Assembly: GCA_016297915.1 (NCBI GenBank)
Contig: JAEDFU010000025.1
Coordinates: forward strand, 1-10,221
Origin: Clostridia bacterium
Lineage (GTDB): Bacteria; Bacillota; Clostridia; Christensenellales; UBA1242
Reading direction: 5' to 3'
DNA: 10,221 nt
Shown: positions 1-4,830 of the stretch, one piece after another
Numbering within the stretch: the first letter of the stretch is position 1
How the letters are laid out: the number at the start of each line of letters is the position of its first letter
Program-made: the position numbers and the translations under genes
Notes under the pieces: model-generated
The model's input: only the letters and a program-made list of their open reading frames with translations
Database searches by the model: none
What the model was told of the DNA's origin: nothing

Positions 1-134
1 GTAGCACCAGTTGCTCCCCTCAAAGCCCTATTGCTTCGATTAAGAATGCTCGCCAAATTCAAAGTATCAACATTTTGATTGCAACCGTTGCCACACGAAT
101 TACAACCAAATCTATTATTCCAATATAGTATCAT
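1..134 (-). CDS. N-terminal fragment of a Cys-rich, possibly collagen-like protein
   Basis: Reading leftward from an ATG at 134, 44 complete codons are open to the window edge. A GGAGG ribosome binding site (141-145) lies 6 nt upstream. The start of the protein is short and Cys-rich, with C11, C14 and C18 in a CNSCGNGC pattern. It then runs through a polar stretch into RGATGAT at the edge, which is two Gly-Ala-Thr triplets. Gly-X-Thr triplets are typical of bacterial collagen-like proteins, including exosporium filament proteins such as BclA, so a surface or spore-coat protein is a reasonable inference. Only two triplets are visible, so the collagen reading is weak. The open frame, start and ribosome site are solid. 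No signal peptide is visible. A promoter sits about 25 nt upstream, back to back with that of the tRNA. Confidence 0.72.
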   Translation of the reverse strand, partial: MILYWNNRFGCNSCGNGCNQNVDTLNLASILNRSNRALRGATGA

Positions 135-159
135 TATTTTCCTCCAATGTTACTCACTA

Positions 160-190
160 TATTATATGAAATCATTTAGTTTTGAGTTAA
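160..190 (-). promoter_or_regulatory. Promoter of the Cys-rich/collagen-like gene
   Basis: On the minus strand TTAACT (185-190) is followed after 18 nt by a perfect TATAAT (161-166), giving a predicted start near 154 and a leader of about 20 nt. The same bases also fit the mother-cell sigma-K consensus AC-N17-CATANNNTA exactly (AC at 186-187, CATATAATA at 160-168). The two readings cannot be separated from sequence. The same double match recurs upstream of murA, so sigma-A is the safer call. Confidence 0.6.
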
Positions 191-242
191 AAATAAACTT
201 GCAAAAATGATTAAATTTTTTTGACAAAATAACAAAAACTAG

Positions 243-271
243 TTGACAAAGCATTTCGGTTGTCATATAAT
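243..271 (+). promoter_or_regulatory. Sigma-A promoter of tRNA-Asn
   Basis: TTGACA (243-248), a 17-nt spacer and TATAAT (266-271) match the housekeeping consensus perfectly. The predicted start near 278 leaves only about 5 nt of 5' leader before the mature tRNA at 283. Confidence 0.92.
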
Positions 272-282
272 AGTCGTGTTAT

Positions 283-357
283 TCCTCAATAGCTCAATGG
301 TGGAGCAACCGGCTGTTAACCGGTAGGTTGTAGGTTCGAGCCCTACTTGAGGAGCCA
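283..357 (+). tRNA. tRNA-Asn (anticodon GTT)
   Basis: The full cloverleaf is readable. The acceptor stem is TCCTCAA (283-289) with TTGAGGA (347-353). The D stem is GCTC/GAGC (292-295, 303-306). The anticodon stem is ACCGG/CCGGT (308-312, 320-324), with loop CTGTTAA and anticodon GTT at 315-317. The T arm is GTAGG/CCTAC (330-334, 342-346) with loop TTCGAGC. The discriminator base is G354 and CCA is encoded at 355-357. Total length is 75 nt including CCA. It appears to be a single-gene unit with its own promoter and terminator. Confidence 0.97.
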
Positions 358-639
358 AAAAATTGCACAGTCACATGACTGTGCTTTTTTGTTTCCTCAA
401 GCAGTTTTGCAAGTTTCACTTGCATGTGCCCCAAAATTGGGCACATTTCGAACCATGTAGGCGGAGTTTTTCCCGCGTGCAAGCACACTCACTCCGCCAA
501 ATACAGCCTAAAGCTGTATTGACGAGTCCTACTTAGATAAAGTCAAAAAATGACAAGAAATTAATTCTTGCCATAAAGAGTAGCGATTAAATAATGCTAC
601 TTGTCGATGCATATAAATGTTACCACTTATATGTTTGAT
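357..639 (-). ncRNA. Candidate structured small RNA downstream of tRNA-Asn
   Basis: This accounts for most of the gene-free stretch 358-786. A near-consensus promoter (646-674) points into it and the bidirectional hairpin at 365-384 ends it. In RNA order the helices are: CATATAA/TTATATG (610-616 with 627-633); GTAGC/GCTAC (580-584 with 596-600); GGCAAGAA/TTCTTGTC (552-559 with 565-572); AATACAGC/GCTGTATT (500-507 with 513-520); GGCGGAGT/ACTCCGCC (460-467 with 491-498) containing GTGTGC/GCACGC (475-480 with 483-488); ATGTGCCC/GGGCACAT (424-431 with 439-446); and GCAAGT/ACTTGC (409-414 with 418-423). GTAG/CTAC (457-460 with 529-532) can close two of these as a three-way junction. In two helices the minus strand has a G-U pair where the plus strand would have an A-C mismatch, which favours this strand. 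By hand count G+C is about 51% over 421-530 against about 26% over 541-660. I do not recognise tmRNA, RNase P, SRP, 6S or T-box signatures. Function is unknown. Ends are inferred from the promoter and terminator. Confidence 0.5.
365..390 (+). terminator. Intrinsic terminator after tRNA-Asn, usable from both strands
   Basis: GCACAGTC (365-372) pairs with GACTGTGC (377-384) across a 4-nt loop, followed by six T (385-390) on the plus strand. On the minus strand the same stem is followed by AATTTTTT (364 down to 357), so it can also end transcripts arriving from the right, including the proposed small RNA. Confidence 0.9.
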
Positions 640-645
640 ACTTAT

Positions 646-674
646 ATCATATATATTTCAATAAAAATTGTCAA
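646..674 (-). promoter_or_regulatory. Sigma-A promoter of the candidate small RNA
   Basis: On the minus strand TTGACA (669-674) is separated by 17 nt from TATGAT (646-651, one mismatch to consensus), predicting a start near 639. No open reading frame with a ribosome site follows, so its likely product is the structured RNA at 357-639. Confidence 0.65.
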
Positions 675-733
675 TACAAATCACTAATATAGATTATGCC
701 TATTATCTAAATTCTCACCTATCCACTAATCAG

Positions 734-762
734 TTGAAAAATACAAAAAATTGTGATATAAT
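734..762 (+). promoter_or_regulatory. Promoter of the two-gene plus-strand operon
   Basis: TTGAAA (734-739), a 17-nt spacer and TATAAT (757-762) preceded by an extended TGA (754-756) form a strong sigma-A-type promoter. The predicted start near 769 leaves an 18-nt leader carrying AGGAG (776-780). Confidence 0.85.
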
Positions 763-786
763 ATTCATATATATTAGGAGTTTTTT

Positions 787-1617
787 ATGATAGAACACTC
801 AGACGGAACATTTCAAGATAGATACAAAAAATATTTTCAAGACTTACAAGACCGAACAGAGTCTTACAAAATGTTAAACTATTCGCTTCAACAAAAAGCC
901 AAAAATGCATTTGGTGAAAATATATTTTCAAACCCAGAACTCCCTGCAGACTTTGATTTAAATAGTCTAGACGGCAAGTTCTTTGAAGCAAGGCAATATA
1001 TTGATTATTCAATGCCCTACTCGGATAGAATGTTTCAAGAATTTATTGATATGAAAAAAACACCTGTCAATAGTTTGTTTACATACAACACCGATAATGG
1101 CAAAATTGTAAGCGGTGCTTATCTTATTGGAAAATCCAAGTACGATAAGCCTGTGCTTTTTGCTTTGTCAGTCGTTAGGGATCGCAAGGACAAAAACCAC
1201 TTTACAATCAACCTACAAGTCTCACCTCAAGGCAAGACATGGGTTGACCTTGTCAGGCTTGACAATAATGACAGCAAGCACCTTAATTATATCGTTAACA
1301 ACAAACTAGTAGCCTCGGAGGAAGATTTGCTTCCAGCACCTACTCCACATATTCACAAAAATTGTGAGATGGCACAAGTTCTTTTCCACGATAATCTTAC
1401 TCACACTCCTTGCAAACATCTCCCACATTTGGATGCGTATCTTGATAGTCCTAGCATGCTCAAGGAATCACTAGACTACTTTATTAAATATACTGGTCTT
1501 AATATTGACTATGATCACAATCTCGGAAACGACCTCAATTTTGACTTTAATCATCCACTCTTTACATACAGTTCATTAGAATATATGGACAAGCCAAATA
1601 CAAGCAAGGTTTTATAG
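787..1617 (+). CDS. Hypothetical cytosolic protein with a His/Cys cluster
   Basis: I do not recognise this 276-residue protein. AGGAG (776-780) lies 6 nt before the ATG, so the start is secure. No signal peptide or membrane segment is visible. Residues 1-45 are charged and probably helical. Residues 97-170 look like alternating strands (FTYNTDNGKIVSGAYLIG, then KPVLFALSVVRDR and HFTINLQV), suggesting a compact beta-rich domain. Residues 188-214 hold eight potential metal ligands in 27 positions (H188, H190, C193, H201, H206, C209, H211, H214). The C-terminal 60 residues are rich in Asp, Asn, Phe and Tyr. It is the first gene of an operon with the membrane protein 9 nt downstream, so the two may act together; that is inference only. 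It stands outside the division/sporulation block and runs opposite to it. Confidence 0.88.
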   Translation: MIEHSDGTFQDRYKKYFQDLQDRTESYKMLNYSLQQKAKNAFGENIFSNPELPADFDLNSLDGKFFEARQYIDYSMPYSDRMFQEFIDMKKTPVNSLFTYNTDNGKIVSGAYLIGKSKYDKPVLFALSVVRDRKDKNHFTINLQVSPQGKTWVDLVRLDNNDSKHLNYIVNNKLVASEEDLLPAPTPHIHKNCEMAQVLFHDNLTHTPCKHLPHLDAYLDSPSMLKESLDYFIKYTGLNIDYDHNLGNDLNFDFNHPLFTYSSLEYMDKPNTSKVL

Positions 1618-1626
1618 GAGAACATT

Positions 1627-2187
1627 ATGGAAATATCTTGCACACTTACAAAAGAAGCTTACACTAATTACTACTATTTTTTACAAAAAAAGACCATTAA
1701 GCTTTTTAGAATACTCGGTATAATTTTCCTAGTTGGAATTGCCCTCATCACTGTAGCAATTTTCACTCAAAATACAAGCAAACAAGAGATTGTTGAGGAC
1801 TTAGAAATTCAAATAGGATTAGCTATAGTTTTTGGACTACTAGGTCTTTATATGATATTCGGCTACAAACCACTGACTATTAAACTCGCCCAAAAACTAT
1901 ATGAGTCTAGCGTTTATATGAGTTGCGAACCTATTGTTACTTTTCAGTTTAACGAAAACAACTACAAAGTTCTTACAACTAGCAAATATGGCATTGAGGA
2001 CTGTACATATTCATACGAGCTAATACAGAGAGTAATTGAAACAGATACATCACTATATATAATGATTGCAACCAATCAGGCACAGATTCTTACAAAAAAT
2101 GAAGATACTGACCTTATAAACAAAATTACAACGCATCTTAGATCCAAACTCGGAACTAAATATGCGTTGCAATTAAGCAAAAAATAA
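1627..2187 (+). CDS. Two-helix membrane protein, YcxB-like
   Basis: The protein has 186 residues. Its AGGAG (1616-1620) overlaps the stop codon of the upstream gene, so the two are probably co-transcribed and perhaps translationally coupled. The N-terminal 25 residues are cytosolic in style. Two hydrophobic helices follow at about 27-47 and 61-80, separated by a short polar loop (about 48-60). A soluble C-terminal domain spans about 103-183 and ends in an LRSKLG-type helix and a lysine-rich tail. A short two-helix N-terminus followed by a small beta-rich domain with a pattern like YELIQRVIETDTSLYIMI resembles the YcxB-like family (B. subtilis YcxB), whose function is unknown. The assignment is from memory of the family layout and is moderate. 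The gene ends 6 nt short of the convergent sigG stop. Confidence 0.87.
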   Translation: MEISCTLTKEAYTNYYYFLQKKTIKLFRILGIIFLVGIALITVAIFTQNTSKQEIVEDLEIQIGLAIVFGLLGLYMIFGYKPLTIKLAQKLYESSVYMSCEPIVTFQFNENNYKVLTTSKYGIEDCTYSYELIQRVIETDTSLYIMIATNQAQILTKNEDTDLINKITTHLRSKLGTKYALQLSKK

Positions 2188-2193
2188 CAAAAT

Positions 2194-2967
2194 TCAAAAC
2201 GCCTTCTTAATTTCTTTGATGGCGTTTTTTTCTAGCCTACTTACTTGCGCCTGCGAAATTCCAATTTCCTCAGATACTTCCATTTGTGTTTTGCCAATAT
2301 AATATCTTAGCATCACAATTTCTTTTTCCCTTTCGCCAAGTTTGGACAGTGCATCTTTGAGGTTGAGATTTTCAATCCATTTCTCTTCGGAATCTTTGCT
2401 GTCGCTAACTTGATCCATAAGATAAATTGTATCATCTCCGTCATTATACACAGGATCACAAAGACTCATAGGTTCACTTATAGCTTCAAGAGCAATGGCC
2501 ACCTCAGACACTGCAATTCCCAAGTGTTCTGCGACCAAATCCACGCTTGGCTCTTCGCTATTGTTTTTGATAAGTTCCTCTCTAGCCTTGAGAACTTTGT
2601 ATGCAGTATCTCTAAGACTACGACTAACTCTGACGCTATTATTGTCTCTCAAAAATCTTTTAATTTCACCAATAATCATAGGAACTGCGTAAGTTGAAAA
2701 CTTTACATTTTGATTAATGTCAAAATTGTCTATTGCTTTCATAAGCCCCACGCAACCAACTTGAAATAAGTCATCAGTACAATTACATCTTGCTCTAAAT
2801 CTTTGAAGCACACTCAAGACTAGTCGCATATTACATATTGCAAATTCTTCTCTTGCAGATGTGTCGCCAGCCTTAATTTTTAGCATAAGTTCTGCCTGTT
2901 GCTTACCACTGAGTTTTGGCAAGTGATTGGTATCCACACCAGTTATAACCACTTTGTTACTATTCAT
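2194..2967 (-). CDS. sigG: RNA polymerase sporulation sigma factor sigma-G
   Basis: Sigma-G directs late gene expression in the forespore after engulfment. The 257 residues are close to the roughly 260 of B. subtilis SigG. The N-terminal NKVVITGVDTNHLPKLS matches the sigma-G-specific leader rather than sigma-F. Region 2 is intact: NMRLVLSV (46-53), DDLFQVGCVGLMKAIDNFD (65-83), then VKFSTYAVPMIIGEIKRFLRD (88-108). Region 3 begins near VRVSRSLRDTAYK (112-124). Region 4 has LGEREKEIVMLRYY (210-223) and the -35-binding helix-turn-helix TQMEVSEEIGISQAQVSRLEK (227-247). The start has AGGAG (2974-2978) at 6 nt. The gene lies 132 nt downstream of sigE, the standard order in spore formers. A sigma-F-type promoter and a hairpin over the ribosome site lie in the gap. 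The gene ends with TGA and converges on the YcxB-like gene. Confidence 0.97.
   Translation of the reverse strand: MNSNKVVITGVDTNHLPKLSGKQQAELMLKIKAGDTSAREEFAICNMRLVLSVLQRFRARCNCTDDLFQVGCVGLMKAIDNFDINQNVKFSTYAVPMIIGEIKRFLRDNNSVRVSRSLRDTAYKVLKAREELIKNNSEEPSVDLVAEHLGIAVSEVAIALEAISEPMSLCDPVYNDGDDTIYLMDQVSDSKDSEEKWIENLNLKDALSKLGEREKEIVMLRYYIGKTQMEVSEEIGISQAQVSRLEKNAIKEIKKAF
2196..2231 (+). terminator. Hairpin terminator of the plus-strand operon, inside the 3' end of sigG
   Basis: AAAACGCC (2196-2203) pairs with GGCGTTTT (2221-2228) around a 17-nt loop and runs into a T tract to 2231. It starts 9 nt after the YcxB-like stop and lies almost wholly within the last codons of the convergent sigG. The long loop makes it weaker than the tRNA terminator. 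Confidence 0.6.
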
Positions 2968-2973
2968 AAAAAA

Positions 2974-2995
2974 CTCCTAACAAAATTTGTTAGGA
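2974..2995 (-). promoter_or_regulatory. Inverted repeat sequestering the sigG ribosome binding site
   Basis: The minus strand carries TCCTAACAAA, a central T, then TTTGTTAGGA (2975-2995), a perfect 10-bp inverted repeat whose right arm includes AGGA of the sigG AGGAG. Six T follow directly (2968-2973), so the element could block ribosome access and also weakly resemble a terminator. The likely sigma-F start (near 2990) falls inside the left arm, so mainly read-through RNA from spoIIGA-sigE would form the full stem. A stem-loop masking the spoIIIG ribosome site has been proposed in B. subtilis, as far as I recall. Confidence 0.7.
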
Positions 2996-2996
2996 A

Positions 2997-3026
2997 TATT
3001 TTTTCCATTTATGCAAATATTATGCA
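2997..3026 (-). promoter_or_regulatory. Sigma-F-type promoter of sigG
   Basis: TGCATA (3021-3026) matches the sigma-F -35 consensus. After 14 nt, GGAAAAAATA (2997-3006) matches the -10 consensus GGnrAnAnTw at every defined position. The usual spacer is about 15 nt, so it is one short. Forespore sigma-F control of sigG is established in B. subtilis and C. difficile. Confidence 0.65.
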
Positions 3027-3041
3027 ATTGCAAATAAATTC

Positions 3042-3083
3042 GACATTATTGTCAAAAAATAGTTAGTTTATGACAATAATATC
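3042..3083 (-). other. Long hairpin in the sigE-sigG gap, next to a Spo0A-box-like heptamer
   Basis: GACATTATTGTCA (3042-3054) and TGACAATAATATC (3071-3083) form a 10-bp perfect core extended to 13 bp through a wobble pair on the minus-strand RNA, around a 16-nt loop. No T tract follows, so it is not an ordinary terminator; it may stabilise or process the sigE message. A perfect TGTCGAA (minus strand, 3039-3045) overlaps its edge, 12 nt upstream of the sigG -35. One such heptamer is expected by chance in a window of this size and composition. Confidence 0.55.
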
Positions 3084-3099
3084 TGTTATATTGCACAAG

Positions 3100-3825
3100 T
3101 TAAGCAAGTTTTGTTATTTCTTTTTTTATTCTTACAACAATCTTTTTTTCCAATCTACTTATATAACTTTGGCTAATCCCTAAGCTATCTGCTACTTCCT
3201 TTTGAGTGAGTTCTTCTCCACCCTGAAGCCCAAATCTTAGCACCATAATCTCTTTTTCTCTTGCTCCAAGTTTATTGATTACTCTCCACAAAATTTGTTT
3301 TTCGGTGGACTTTTCCATATCCTCTTGAGGAGAATTATTTTCGCTAGGAAGCAGGTCAAATAACACAAGTTCGTTTCCATCGCCATCGATGTTCAACGGC
3401 TCGTCCAAAGACACAACCTGCTTTTGTTTGCTAATTTTTCGCAAATACATAAGGATTTCATTTTCGATACACTTGCTTGCATAAGTTGCAATCTTTATAT
3501 TCTTGTCCGCATTAAATGAATTTATTGCTTTGATAAGTCCCAGGCTTCCTATGCTTATAAGATCTTCAACATCAACATCCGCAGAAGGAAACTTTTTGGC
3601 AACATATACAACAAGCCTCAAGTTATGTTCAATTAGTTTTTGTTTTGCAATTTCACATTCTGGAGTCGACAGCATATCTATATAATACTTTTCGTCATCT
3701 TCACTCAAGATTTCCGGCAGAGACTCGCCACTACTTAGGTACATTAGTATATCATTATTGTAACCATAAAACTTTTGCCAAATACTCTTGATCTTAGATA
3801 TAAGAACTTTCAAATTTAATTTCAT
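3100..3825 (-). CDS. sigE: Pro-sigma-E, mother-cell sporulation sigma factor precursor
   Basis: Sigma-E controls early mother-cell gene expression and is made as an inactive, membrane-associated precursor cut by SpoIIGA. The 241 residues compare with about 239 in B. subtilis. Residues 1-28 form the basic, amphipathic pro-sequence (several Lys between hydrophobics). By alignment with the B. subtilis site the cut should fall near M28-Y29 in DILMYLSSGESLP. Region 2 runs from NLRLVVYVAKKF (68-79) through VEDLISIGSLGLIKAINSF (86-104) to IKIATYASKCIENEILMYLR (110-129). The SLDEPLNIDGDGNEL segment (139-153) is typical of sigma-E/K. Region 4 has GAREKEIMVLRFGL (187-200) and the helix-turn-helix TQKEVADSLGISQSYISRLEK (207-227). 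The start overlaps the spoIIGA stop by 4 nt (ATGA), so translation is probably coupled; its own ribosome site is only a weak GGGGA. Confidence 0.97.
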   Translation of the reverse strand: MKLNLKVLISKIKSIWQKFYGYNNDILMYLSSGESLPEILSEDDEKYYIDMLSTPECEIAKQKLIEHNLRLVVYVAKKFPSADVDVEDLISIGSLGLIKAINSFNADKNIKIATYASKCIENEILMYLRKISKQKQVVSLDEPLNIDGDGNELVLFDLLPSENNSPQEDMEKSTEKQILWRVINKLGAREKEIMVLRFGLQGGEELTQKEVADSLGISQSYISRLEKKIVVRIKKEITKLA

Positions 3826-4661
3826 ACCACTTCCCCAATTAATTTAGAATTTATTATACAGTCAAAGTTATCAAAGTTTTTGAGAGCAACCGCCACAATA
3901 GAATTATCAAAAACCTTGTTATCAATAATTATCTTGTCAACCTTAAATGTCAAATACTTGCACGCTCTCTCAAGCGATTTTATTTCTATGTAACTGGCAT
4001 CCTTCAATTTGTTTTGGTCTATAGTTCTAAATAACAATTTGTTTATGGAGTAATCCTTATGAAGCTTAAAAAACATATCACTAGATATAACATTAACAAC
4101 TTGTCCATTTCGACTAATCATATTTCCACTGTCCACAAATCCAATCCCACTAGCCTCAATGCCATTGTCAATTATAGTCACTTTGCAAGTCAAATTATTA
4201 AGTTTTATTTGGCTACTGAGCTTGATTATAATCTTTTTGAGTAACCACCCACCAAGGCACATTATCACCAAAAATACACTTATTGGCAGTTCAAAATTAT
4301 ATAGCATTACGCCCGAGATAGTATATTCAATCTGACATATATTTAGAACTGCAATTAGCACTCCTCCAAACAAAAATGTGTACAAATAAAGTAGCCCCAG
4401 ATTAAAAAAGTATTTTTTGAACTTAGTGTATTTTTGCAAGACCAAAACCATAAGGCAAGATGTCAGAATTTTATAAATAATAACAAGTATTTTGAGTTTG
4501 TATATAAATGGCAAAAAAATTGCAGATATAACTCCAATTAGAGTTGCACATATTTTGCGTTTCAAGCCAAACTTTGACTTAATTGAGACTTCAATGAGAC
4601 TTAAAAGCAAATAATCAATGACCAGATTGTCAATTAAAACATATTCAATATATAATGTCAT
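3822..4661 (-). CDS. spoIIGA: Pro-sigma-E processing aspartic protease SpoIIGA
   Basis: SpoIIGA sits in the septal membrane on the mother-cell side and cleaves pro-sigma-E after a forespore signal (SpoIIR). The 279 residues are somewhat short of the roughly 310 in B. subtilis. About five hydrophobic segments fill residues 1-150, beginning with the typical YIEYVLIDNLVIDYLLLSLIE, then about 37-54, 57-76, 86-108 and 125-147. The soluble domain follows, with the aspartic protease motif FVDSGN and catalytic D177-S178-G179 (D183 in B. subtilis); the enzyme works as a dimer, one motif per chain. AGGAG (4670-4674) lies 8 nt before the ATG. It overlaps sigE by 4 nt, the standard spoIIG operon. A 13-nt inverted repeat TGTCA-N3-TGACA (4684-4696) lies in the leader. 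Confidence 0.95.
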   Translation of the reverse strand: MTLYIEYVLIDNLVIDYLLLSLIEVSIKSKFGLKRKICATLIGVISAIFLPFIYKLKILVIIYKILTSCLMVLVLQKYTKFKKYFFNLGLLYLYTFLFGGVLIAVLNICQIEYTISGVMLYNFELPISVFLVIMCLGGWLLKKIIIKLSSQIKLNNLTCKVTIIDNGIEASGIGFVDSGNMISRNGQVVNVISSDMFFKLHKDYSINKLLFRTIDQNKLKDASYIEIKSLERACKYLTFKVDKIIIDNKVFDNSIVAVALKNFDNFDCIINSKLIGEVV

Positions 4662-4717
4662 CTATATTTCTCCTAACTATTTTTGTCATGTTGACACCAT
4701 CAAAACAACAATCTATA

Positions 4718-4746
4718 ATTGTATTTAATATTTTAGCAAGTGTAAG
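4718..4746 (-). promoter_or_regulatory. Possible promoter of spoIIGA-sigE
   Basis: CTTACA (4741-4746, four of six) is 17 nt from TACAAT (4718-4723, five of six). A TGTCCCA heptamer, five of seven matches to a Spo0A box, sits just upstream (4752-4758, plus strand). In B. subtilis this operon is driven by sigma-A with Spo0A bound near the -35. The promoter is needed because a terminator follows ftsZ, but these elements are weak. Confidence 0.35.
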
Positions 4747-4785
4747 ACGATTGTCCCAAAATATTTCTGTGGAGAAATTTTGCAC

Positions 4786-4826
4786 AAAAAAAAGAATAAA
4801 CACTATTTTTTGTTTATTCTTTTTTT
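4786..4826 (-). terminator. Intrinsic terminator after ftsZ
   Basis: GAATAAAC (4794-4801) and GTTTATTC (4812-4819) form the core stem, extended by flanking A and T tracts to about 15 bp, with a run of eight T on the minus strand (4793-4786). It starts 4 nt after the ftsZ stop and separates the division genes from the sporulation operon. The flanking tracts make it symmetric, so it could work in both directions. Confidence 0.85.
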
Positions 4827-4830
4827 GTGA

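Noticed and set aside
160..190. Firm sigma-K assignment for the leftmost promoter
   Set aside because: TTAAC-N17-CATATAATA recurs at 9640-9669 before murA, and CATATAAT also occurs in the tRNA promoter, so the -10 is an ordinary TATAAT context here.
294..488. 64-codon minus-strand open frame across the tRNA
   Set aside because: It runs through the tRNA-Asn and its terminator, has no ribosome site, and is a chance frame through structured RNA sequence.
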